In this document: positions 24,586 through 33,000 of the stretch, piece by piece
Layout: every line of letters starts with the position of its first letter
How positions within the stretch are numbered: position 1 is the first letter of the stretch
From: CBDFNC01 sp965249895
GTDB taxonomy: Bacteria > Pseudomonadota > Gammaproteobacteria > Enterobacterales > CBDFNC01
Direction: 5' to 3'
Assembly: GCA_965249895.1 (NCBI GenBank)
Contig: CBDFNC010000005.1
Location: forward strand, 2,604,001-2,668,000
DNA: 64,000 bases
Notes under the pieces: generated by a model
Told to the model about the DNA's origin: nothing
Seen by the model: the letters and a program-made list of their open reading frames with translations, nothing else
Databases searched by the model: none
Translations under genes and position numbers: made by a program

Positions 24586-26364
24586 CTAATTCGCCGAAAT
24601 GGAGCGAGGCGCATACGATATCGCTGACCCTCCCGCGCCATAACAAGTAATACTCGCTGTAAAGTTCCCTGCGCTAGTGCCAACTACTGGACCTACTGAC
24701 CCACTCGTCCCTCTCCTGGTTCCATTACCACTGATACAATGGGTTGCATTGCTCGCGCTCCAAGAATAGGTTTGTTGCTGACCAAGCTTAATGTTCTGTG
24801 GAGACCAACTTGAGCTTACGCTGGGGGGTGGCGGAGCTTGAATGGTTCGACTTGCTAGCGAAGATGCCGAGCCACCTGGCCCCGAACAGGTGATTCTGGC
24901 GGTAAAGCTGCCCGCACCACCCGCTATAGTGGTTTCTGAACCGCTAACGGCCCTAACTGTGCCATTGTCGCTTACACATCGTGTCGCATTTGTTGAACGC
25001 CAGTAATAAGTCTGCTGCTGCCCTGAAATTACGTTCTGGGGTGACCACCAGGAAGATACAGTCGTAGCCGGGTGAGTGACGGTACGAGGCGCACTTGAAG
25101 TAGCGCTTCCTCCTGGGCCAGTACAGGTGATTTGAGCAACAAAGCTGCCCGCAGTGTCAGCTACCACAGTCTCTGAACCGCTAGGCTCTCGAATATCACC
25201 GTTATCGCCGACACAAGATGCCGCATTAGTTGAGGTCCAACTATAAACCTGGCTAGCCCCTAGCAGCACATTCTGTGGTGACCAACTGGAATTCACCGTA
25301 GGCGGTGGAGAGCTTACTGTCCTTGGCGCTTCTGAAGTTGTAGCTCCACCCGGGCCAGAACAAGTGATTTTGGCGATAAAATCACCTATCGTATCTGCCA
25401 CCACAGTAACGGATCCACTGTGCTCTCTAACCACTCCGTTATCGCCGACACAAGACGCCGCATACGACGAGTTCCAACTATAAACTTGACTAGCTCCTAG
25501 CAGCACATTTTGTGGTGACCAACTGGAGTTCACGATTGGTGCGGGTGGAGTTATTGTTCGAGGGGCTTCAGAAGTAACCGAACCACCTGGGCCTGTGCAT
25601 GTAATTCTAGCAATGGAACTACCCAAAGTTTCCGCCACATAGGGGCCATCCGAACCACTGATTTCGCGGATAGTGCCATTATCACTTACACATTTATCAG
25701 CATTTGTCGCTTCCCAGAAATAGGTCTGCTCTTGCCCTATTGCGACGGTGTTAGGCGACCAATAGGAGCTAACAATTGGTAATTTATACGTGATAATACG
25801 AGGCGCTTCAGAGGTAACCGAACCTCCTGGGCCTGTGCATGTAATTCTAGCGGTGAAACTACCCAAAGTTTCCGCAATATAAGGGCCGTCCGAGCCACTG
25901 ACCTCACGTACAGTGCCATTATCACTTACGCATTTATCGGTATTCTCGGATTCCCAGAAATAGGTCTGCTCTGCTCCCAAGGCCACCGTTTTGGGCGACC
26001 AATAAGATATCACTGTTGGTTGCTTGAACTGGCCGGCAGTAGGTGAAATAGCAAAATGAGTTATCAAGGGGTGCCGAATCGAAGTGGAGCCGGTGTAACA
26101 CTCCTGAAAACTAAAAATTAGTTTTCGACCGGTAACAAGCGCAAGCGACAGCAATTTTCTGCTATTCTCGCTCAGTTCATTTTCTCTAATTAGTACCTGA
26201 GAGCTAGCATCGCAAATCTCACTTGAGACCACGCGATCTAGTTCTAAAATAACATGGCTTTCACCACCTGCCTCTATCGACTGAATAGAAAATAACTCAT
26301 TCGAACCAAATGAAGGAAAAGAAAGTAATACGAGAAAGAGAGCTAAGCACCGCATAAATAACAA
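24586..26364 (-). CDS. Exported protein L4: N-terminal shared domain plus six Ig-like repeats
   Basis: 592 residues. Signal peptide LALFLVLLSFPSFG near residues 7-20. The shared domain is at about 21-115 (SSEICDASSQVLIRENELSE, KLLSLALVTGRKLIFSFQEC). Six Ig-like modules of about 78 residues follow. Each opens with a SSWSP- or SYWSP-type motif, has Y-x-W strands, a CVSDNG or CVGDNG Cys, an ITCSGPGG second Cys, and ends APRT. The layout equals L3 but the module sequence is distinct. It is the partner of s4, 48 bp upstream. The function is unknown; repeated Cys pairs suggest an extracytoplasmic disulfide-bonded rod. Confidence 0.85.
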   Translation of the reverse strand: MLFMRCLALFLVLLSFPSFGSNELFSIQSIEAGGESHVILELDRVVSSEICDASSQVLIRENELSENSRKLLSLALVTGRKLIFSFQECYTGSTSIRHPLITHFAISPTAGQFKQPTVISYWSPKTVALGAEQTYFWESENTDKCVSDNGTVREVSGSDGPYIAETLGSFTARITCTGPGGSVTSEAPRIITYKLPIVSSYWSPNTVAIGQEQTYFWEATNADKCVSDNGTIREISGSDGPYVAETLGSSIARITCTGPGGSVTSEAPRTITPPAPIVNSSWSPQNVLLGASQVYSWNSSYAASCVGDNGVVREHSGSVTVVADTIGDFIAKITCSGPGGATTSEAPRTVSSPPPTVNSSWSPQNVLLGASQVYSWTSTNAASCVGDNGDIREPSGSETVVADTAGSFVAQITCTGPGGSATSSAPRTVTHPATTVSSWWSPQNVISGQQQTYYWRSTNATRCVSDNGTVRAVSGSETTIAGGAGSFTARITCSGPGGSASSLASRTIQAPPPPSVSSSWSPQNIKLGQQQTYSWSASNATHCISGNGTRRGTSGSVGPVVGTSAGNFTASITCYGAGGSAISYAPRSISAN

Positions 26365-26412
26365 CCCTAGAATACGAACAAATTAATAGATATAAAGAAG
26401 AGTCAATTCAAA

Positions 26413-26757
26413 TTACTTTATCTTTAATCGCTTAACTATTGGGGCATCTTCAGTGCTTGTACCAGGGTCAATTAGCCCACAACCTTCCAGCTTAAATGAC
26501 ACCTGACGATCTGAACTAATAGCTAGAAGGGCCAAAGAAATCATAGTTTTTGAGCCAATCTTATTTTCATCGATAATGATTCTGTCGTGATGATAACAGC
26601 CCATTCGTGGAATAACAGCGTCAATAAAAAGCGCTTGATGACCATTAGTTCGAGATGAGATAGAATTAATTTTGGTATAACCAATGAATTGCCCTGGGGC
26701 CGAGGCGGATACCAAATTAGAAAAAAATAACACTATAACAGCCAACAGAACCTTCAT
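26413..26757 (-). CDS. Small exported protein s4 (shared domain alone)
   Basis: 114 residues. Signal peptide MKVLLAVIVLFFSNLVSASA. One shared domain: YTKINSISSRTNGHQALFID, MGCYHHDRIIIDENKIGSKT, helix MISLALLAISSDRQ, VSFKLEGC, PIVKRLKIK. It is strikingly close to s3 (DRIIINENEIGSKSMISLAI). It is followed after 48 bp by its large partner L4. It lies just downstream of the RAYT array. Confidence 0.8.
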   Translation of the reverse strand: MKVLLAVIVLFFSNLVSASAPGQFIGYTKINSISSRTNGHQALFIDAVIPRMGCYHHDRIIIDENKIGSKTMISLALLAISSDRQVSFKLEGCGLIDPGTSTEDAPIVKRLKIK

Positions 26758-26861
26758 TTAATATCCCTATTTACGTTAGGTAAGACTGGCCAATTTTAAG
26801 GCCTATTTAGCAGACTATCCAAAATCCAAAGGTGCCTCACTAATATTATAAAATTAACAAC

Positions 26862-27698
26862 CTAATATTTACCTTTTACTATTCTACTTACTCTTGAGTA
26901 ATGAAGAGCGAAGTAATCGCCAATTTGTTTTAACGTATATCCGCCGGAGCTATAGGCTTCAATAATGGCTTCATCTCTTGAACTTGCCTTTTCAACATAT
27001 TCCTTCAATGCAAGTGGTGAACTTCGCCTTTGCTTTAAAGGTACTTCGCTCAAATCCGACGCTAAATTAGGCGCCAACTTTAAGTGCCTCTCAACAAAAG
27101 CATCATCACCTAAATACACTTGATGGCGTAATTCACCCCAAATGGTTTTACCTATGCCATCGATAACAAATTTCATGTAACTAGCGACAGCTTGTTGTCG
27201 TTGGTTACCAAATAATTTAAGCAATGCATCTGTGGCTAACCAGGTTGGTGATATTTGCACCCCAACTGTGTAACCCCAGCTGCTCCATGGCCACTGTTGC
27301 GGCGCATCAACCATGCTCGCACGCACAGGGTTAAGAACGATATACCTGCATAACTCAAGCAGATAACTTTGTTTATCTACCAGAATCGCTTTATAGCGCC
27401 CCTGGAACAAATGCCCTACCCGTTTATGTTTGCGGTTAAAATCCTGGGTAAACACACCGTTTAGTTGCCGCATCCCCTTGCTCAGATTCCCATCTGGCGT
27501 TTCCACCAACAAATGGTAATGATTAGTCATCAAGCAATAGGAATGAATCACCCAATTAAAGCGCTCACAAACTCCTGCTAGACACTCCAAAAACAACTCA
27601 AAATCATCGTCTTCAAGGTAAATCGGCTTACGCTCATTCCCCCTCGAAGTCACATGGTACAAAGCCCCAGCGTACTCCAATCTCAACGGCCTGCTCAT
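26862..27698 (-). CDS. REP-associated tyrosine transposase (RAYT), complete copy
   Basis: About 278 residues from MSRPLRLEYAGALYHVTSRG; GGTGGG lies 8 bp before this ATG, which I prefer to an in-frame GTG 12 bp upstream. Y1-transposase (IS200/RAYT) features: His-x-His in TNHYHLLVETPDGNLSKGMR, catalytic Tyr in LLELCRYIVLNPVRA, and WSSWGYTVG. A C-terminal helix-turn-helix extension (GGYTLKQIGDYFALHYSRVS) is present, as in many RAYTs. It is the only copy in the array with an intact 3' end. Each copy is preceded by the same 62-bp leader. Confidence 0.92.
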   Translation of the reverse strand: MSRPLRLEYAGALYHVTSRGNERKPIYLEDDDFELFLECLAGVCERFNWVIHSYCLMTNHYHLLVETPDGNLSKGMRQLNGVFTQDFNRKHKRVGHLFQGRYKAILVDKQSYLLELCRYIVLNPVRASMVDAPQQWPWSSWGYTVGVQISPTWLATDALLKLFGNQRQQAVASYMKFVIDGIGKTIWGELRHQVYLGDDAFVERHLKLAPNLASDLSEVPLKQRRSSPLALKEYVEKASSRDEAIIEAYSSGGYTLKQIGDYFALHYSRVSRIVKGKY

Positions 27699-27779
27699 CC
27701 AAATTCCCACCTATCAAATCCACCTCCTCAAAAGATAGACCCAAAGGCAAAAGACAAGACCTGACCCCGCTGACTTTTT

Positions 27780-27784
27780 CTCAT
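27780..27784 (-). pseudogene. RAYT stub of 5 nt
   Basis: Only ATGAG of the transposase remains between two leader units. It is joined by AAAAGTCAGC to GGGGTCAGG of the next unit. It is listed to complete the truncation series. Confidence 0.6.
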
Positions 27785-27865
27785 CTAAACTCCCACCTAT
27801 CAAATCCACCTCCTCAAAAGATAGACCCAAAGGCAAAAGACAAGACCTGACCCCGGTGATTCTCC

Positions 27866-27950
27866 CAAGGTAAATCGGCTTACGCTCATTCCCCCTCGAA
27901 GTCACATGGTACAAAGCCCCAGCGTACTCCAATCTCAACGGCCTGCTCAT
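27866..27950 (-). pseudogene. RAYT 5' fragment, about 85 nt
   Basis: The start codon and about 28 codons (MSRPLRLEYAGALYHVTSRG, NERKPIYL) are retained. The sequence then passes through GGAGAATCACC into the next leader unit. All catalytic residues are lost. Confidence 0.85.
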
Positions 27951-28027
27951 CCAAACTCCCACCTATCAAATCCACCTCCTCAAAAGATAGACCCAAAGGC
28001 AAAAGACAAGACCTGACCCCGCTGACT

Positions 28028-28083
28028 CTCGAAGTCACATGGTACAAAGCCCCAGCGTACTCCAATCTCAACGGCCTGCTCAT
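28028..28083 (-). pseudogene. RAYT 5' fragment, about 56 nt
   Basis: The start codon and about 19 codons are retained, then the junction GAGTCAGC leads into GGGGTCAGG of the next leader. Confidence 0.85.
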
Positions 28084-28161
28084 CCAAACTCCCACCTATC
28101 AAATCCACCTCCTCAAAAGATAGACCCAAAGGCAAAAGACAAGACCTGACCCCGCTGACTT

Positions 28162-28800
28162 TTATAAATTAGGCGCCAACTTTAAGTGCCTCTCAACAAA
28201 AGCATCATCACCTAAATACACTTGATGGCGTAATTCACCCCAAATGGTTTTACCTATGCCATCGATAACAAATTTCATGTAACTAGCGACAGCTTGTTGT
28301 CGTTGGTTACCAAATAATTTAAGCAATGCATCTGTGGCTAACCAGGTTGGTGATATTTGCACTCCAACTGTGTAACCCCAACTGCTCCATGGCCACTCTT
28401 GCGGCGAATCAACCATGCGTGCCCGTACAGGGTTGAGAACGATATATCTGCATAACTCAAGCAGATAACTTTGTTTATCTACCAGAATCGCTTTATAGCG
28501 CCCCTGGAACAAATGCCCTACTCGCTTATGTTTACGATTAAAATCCTGGGTAAACACACCATTTAGTTGCCGCATCCCCTTGCTCAGATTCCCATCAGGC
28601 GTTTCCACCAACAAATGGTAATGATTGGTCATCAAGCAATAGGAATGAATCACCCAATTAAAGCGCTCGCAAACTCCTGCTAGACACTCCAAAAACAACT
28701 CAAAATCATCGTCTTCAAGGTAAATCGGCTTACGCTCATTCCCCCTCGAAGTCACATGGTACAAAGCCCCAGCGTACTCCAATCTCAACGGCCTGCTCAT
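28162..28800 (-). pseudogene. RAYT copy truncated at 3' end (212 codons)
   Basis: Retains the HYH and CRY catalytic motifs and runs to HLKLAPNL. It stops at the junction with TAAAAGTCAGCGGGGTC, losing the C-terminal helix-turn-helix of the complete copy. The Y1 domain is whole, so this shortened protein might still have activity. It is nearly identical to the complete copy elsewhere. Confidence 0.8.
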
Positions 28801-28891
28801 CTAATCCCCCACCTATCAAATCCACCTCCTCAAAAGATAGACCCAAAGGCAAAAGACAAGACTTGACCCCGATTATTTGACCCCGATTATT

Positions 28892-29269
28892 CCGTACAGG
28901 GTTGAGAACGATATATCTGCATAACTCAAGCAGATAACTTTCTTTATCTACCAGAATCGCTTTATATCGCCCCTGGAACAAATGCCCTACTCGCTTGTGA
29001 CGACGATTAAAATCCTGGGTAAACACGCCATTTAACTGCCGCATCCCCTTGCTCAGATTCCCATCTGGCGTTTCCACCAACAAATGGTAATGATTGGTCA
29101 TCAAGCAATAGGAATGAATCACCCAATTAAAGCGCTCACAAACTCCTGCTAGACACTCCAAAAACAACTCAAAATCATCGTCTTCAAGGTAAATCGGCTT
29201 ACGCTCATTCCCCCTCGAAGTCACATGGTACAAAGCCCCAGCGTACTCCAATCTTAACGGCCTGCTCAT
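28892..29269 (-). pseudogene. RAYT copy truncated at 3' end (about 126 codons)
   Basis: Ends at CRYIVLNPVR, just after the catalytic Tyr, then enters the junction AATAATCGGGGTCA, which is present twice in tandem. The frame reads on through the leader to about 177 codons. A few substitutions (NRRHKR, DKESY) distinguish it from the other copies. Confidence 0.85.
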
Positions 29270-29345
29270 CTAAACTCCCACCTATCAAATCCACCCCCTC
29301 AAAAGATAGACCCAAAGGCAAAAGACAAGACCTGACCCCGTTGTT

Positions 29346-29362
29346 CTCAACGGCCTGCTCAT
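29346..29362 (-). pseudogene. RAYT stub of 17 nt
   Basis: ATGAGCAGGCCGTTGAG followed by AACAAC and the next GGGGTCAGG leader. It is the shortest clear 5' stub apart from the 5-nt one. Confidence 0.7.
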
Positions 29363-29456
29363 CCAAACTCCCACCTATCAAATCCACCTCCTCAAAAGAT
29401 AGACCCAAAGGCAAAAGACAAGACCTGACCCCGCCATCTTATGTGACCCCGCCATC

Positions 29457-30080
29457 TTATGTGTCAAGACTTATACAATCCCAATCTTCTTCACATAAAG
29501 CCCATTCAAGAGACCTCCTCCGTTCTATCACTACCCATGGGCTAACATCAACTTTCAAGGATTTACTCTCGAGCTTAGCTTGCGTAATCGACCAATGTAT
29601 GCAATAGGACAAGTCACAAGCTACTAATATTTCTTCTCTACTTCTAAAATTAGCATTTTCGTTAAACTTCTTAGAGCTTTCATTGTTCTTTATGTCAGGG
29701 AAGTATGTTATGAGGTTATTTGGGCACCCCTTACTAAAGTCCAATTCCTTAACTATTCCTAAAACCCAAGTAAGTGCATTTAATGCCTCAACCTGAGATT
29801 GAAAAAATGATGTATCCCCAATCTTATTTACGAGGTACTGTTTCTCCAGGTCAGTTAAAACCTCGATTACCTCTTCTTTTTCCAGCCAATTCAGCGCCGA
29901 CTTGTTATTAAATCCATATGCTACAGAAACTACAGAAAATAAAGCTAATGTACGCTCAATAATATCTTTTCTTGGACGCACAACCATGCCTTCTTCCAGA
30001 AGGGGCAAATCAGGGTTTACTTGGTAGCCTAATGAGTTAGACCTTATCAACGAGTTATTTCTTATTTCTTGTGAATTCAT
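29457..30080 (-). CDS. DUF4272 protein, candidate immunity protein for the RHS toxin
   Basis: About 207 residues from MNSQEIRNNSLIRSNSLGYQ. This ATG lies 7 bp after the stop of the giant RHS gene; a longer frame would overlap it. DUF4272-type features include RPRKDIIERTLALFSVVSVA, a QVEALNALTWVLGIVKELDF segment, RSREEILVACDLSYCIHW, and the C-terminal VIERRRSLEWALC with WDCISLDT. It is acidic and apparently cytosolic. Its position directly after an RHS gene with a nuclease-like tip suggests it neutralises that toxin (inference from organisation). Its stop codon lies in an 18-bp tandem duplication at the edge of the RAYT array. Confidence 0.75.
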   Translation of the reverse strand: MNSQEIRNNSLIRSNSLGYQVNPDLPLLEEGMVVRPRKDIIERTLALFSVVSVAYGFNNKSALNWLEKEEVIEVLTDLEKQYLVNKIGDTSFFQSQVEALNALTWVLGIVKELDFSKGCPNNLITYFPDIKNNESSKKFNENANFRSREEILVACDLSYCIHWSITQAKLESKSLKVDVSPWVVIERRRSLEWALCEEDWDCISLDT

Positions 30081-30087
30081 AACCAAC

Positions 30088-33000
30088 CTAATTCTTATTA
30101 AAGTGTTCAGAGAAACCACCTGAACCATCTGGGTGTAAGCTGTCTTGAAGGTTTTTATCGCGATGGACTTCCCTACGCAATAACTGCATCACACTGCTAT
30201 TACCTTTGGAATGGTGCCATTCGGTTCCAGGAGGATTTTTAAGCCCACTTTTACCTGACTTCATGTGCTCAATTACATCTTCATCAAGTTCATTACTTAA
30301 ATCTTGAGAAAAACTCCTATCGCCTTCAAGGGCCTTCAAAAGAGCTCTATTTGCGGTTCTACGGTGAGAAGAACGTGTCTCACCGCTTATTGGGGCTTCC
30401 GTTAGAACACCATAAAATCGCCCATCACCGTTCTTCTCGCTTTCATTATACACATTCCCCAAAGGAGCAACTTCACCCGGTATATGCTCATAAGATCCTG
30501 ATTGAGGACCTTCAGCAGAGCGCCCATCATATACCCCGTTGCTTATCGCCGTTTGCTGTTCGAGCGATGTACTTGAATTTATCTCATCAGTTGCGTTGCT
30601 TTCTGTGTTTATTCCAATCGTATCAGCAAGTGCTTTAACCGCTATGCCATAACCCCCTAAAGCCCAAACCCGAGGATCACTAACATATGCATTTACCGCA
30701 TCATTCAGATGACTGGTATTAGTTGATAAACTGACTCTTCTTGTATTGTTAATCGCTTGCTCTGCAATAGGTGCAGTAGCTAGAGCTACAAGACCCGCAT
30801 ACACTCCGTAAACAGCAAGAGGCACCGCATACCCACTCGGATCAACATTCACCAACGGATTGTTATAAACATACTGATACGGATTAAAACTCTGGCTAAA
30901 CATAGGATGCGCCACCAAAGGATCCGCCTGCAAGAACCGCCTCAAGCTATGGCTATAAATCCGCCCACCCATGTTAATAATATCCAACCCTGCCACATGC
31001 TCATGGCCGGTATACCCATAACGAGTCGGCTGTAACATAGAACTAGGCAGCGGAGACAAACTCACATCACGCTGCTCACCAAACGGCGTATAGTAATAAC
31101 GGTTAACTTCCTTACCCTTGTCATCCGTCAACATCAAGGTAGAGCCCTGCTCATCTTTCAACTGATAGAAGACAGAATGCGCCTGGTTACTCCGCTTGGT
31201 AATAATCACATCACCAATAAAGTACTTCTCTTCCGTCAGCGCGCTTTTTCCTGCGCCAGCAGCACGCTGATGACGCTCATAAACAGAGCTGATATAGAAG
31301 GTACTGCTGTTTTCCAGCTGACCATCCACATAACGGCTCACCGCCTTGCGGTAACGGTCGCCATTAGGACCATAGGAGTAATTTGTCGAATCCTTCTTAC
31401 CGGCGTTCCACGAGTCAATGGTCAACACCTTATCGGCAGCCGAATAAGTCAGTTTGGAACTGCGGTATTCACGAATATTACCCGAACCGCCATACCTGAC
31501 AGCCTTACCGTCCACCGAATCCAGCCGATAAGGGTAACTCGCACTGTAGATCAACGCAGTGTCATTCAGGCTGGCCTGGTTACCGCTTGGCGCCGCCGCA
31601 CAGCCCGAACTGTATGCCGGAGCATTGGCCGCGTTGGCAGAAATATTGCCGAACTTGTCATAAGCAAAATACCCCAGGCTGGCGCCCGTCGTTTTATCCT
31701 CAAAACAAGTTAAGCGGTTAAGTTGGTCGTAACTAAAGCCCTGGCTGTAATAGCGGGCGGTATTGGCAATCCCGAAATCAAACTCTCGGCTAGACATGTT
31801 ACCCGAGACGTCATACTCATAGCGCGAAGCAAACAAGTCTAAAGAACCGCGATAACCCAAAGAATCGAGTTGACCGTTATCTTGACCATACACCCGGCTA
31901 TGAGATACACCATTCCCGAGCTGCTCCAGGATCACATTGCCCCAGATATCTCGATTTTGAATAGTCTGATAAGGCTTTCCGTTACCGTCACTTATCTGGC
32001 TCAGGTAACCATTGGTATAGTTGTACTTAACCTTAACCTTAACCGAACCCACACCTTGGGTGGTGGAAGGCAAGGTTAACAGGTCAATCAAACCGCTGTC
32101 AGGCTGGTAGGTCTGGCTGACAAGGTAGCTGCCCTGCCCTTTCACCTGATAGTTACTATTGGCCAGCTGGCCTTTGCCGTTATAAGTGTAGATACGCGCA
32201 TAATCTGCGCTGGTTACGCCACCACAGGTAGCGCCATTATGGATCACATACTCTTGTGACAATTGGCCCTTGCCGTAAGCTCCCGTGTCGTAATTCCAGC
32301 AATTGATGCCGTCGTCATTCCTGCGCTCACGCTGTCGGCCCAAGATATCGTAGCTATAGTAACTCCACTCGTTGGCGCCGTTCAGACTGGAGATCAGTTC
32401 ACCAAACGCATTATGGGTATAGAGTTCTCGCCCTTTACCTGGCGAGCGAGTCTGGGTTTTCTTATCCCAGGCGCTATACCTGTGCTCGATCCGGGTGTTG
32501 ACATTACCATCCTGAATAACCGTCGATACCTTGTCATTTAACTGATAGGTAAAGCGGGTTTGTGTTCCATAAGGGTCCACCACAAGTACCGTATTACCGT
32601 GCTTGTCCAGCGTTTTTCTGTGAATGGCACCATTTGGTTCGGTAACTTCAGTAGTCAGGCCGTTATACACATAGGCAGTTGTGGGCGTACTGCCTTGGTT
32701 GTGATCCACTTTTCGCTCAGGCCGCCCCAGCTTGTCGTATGCTGTGTGAGTGAAATAAGACCGGTTGCTGCTGCCTTCACCAGGCCGATAGCTCTTAACC
32801 ACCAGTCCACGCCAATCCAGCTCCAGGTGGCTAACACTCAAGCTGCCATCCTGATGCCCCTTACCCTCACCAACCTGGTTTCCAAACTTGTCATAGTAAA
32901 GCTTGCTACTTGGCTGGCCCGGTGCTTTAGAAGCGACCCAGGAATAGGCCGGCACGGACTCACAAGACCCGCACACGCCACGCTCTATTGTCGTGACAAC

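Larger units (their letters stand above)
27708..29433 (-). repeat. Seven copies of a 62-bp RAYT leader repeat
   Basis: Near-identical 62-bp units occur at 27708-27769, 27794-27855, 27960-28021, 28093-28154, 28810-28871, 29279-29340 and 29372-29433. Read on the minus strand, each begins CGGGGTCAGGTCTTGTCTTT and ends with GGAGGTGGATTTGATAGGTG just before a RAYT start codon. Between units lie RAYT 5' segments of different lengths. All are in the same orientation. Confidence 0.92.

Noticed and set aside
27708..29433. Possible CRISPR array from regularly spaced repeats
   Set aside because: Units are 62 bp, the intervening sequence is RAYT coding DNA of very unequal length, and no cas genes are present.
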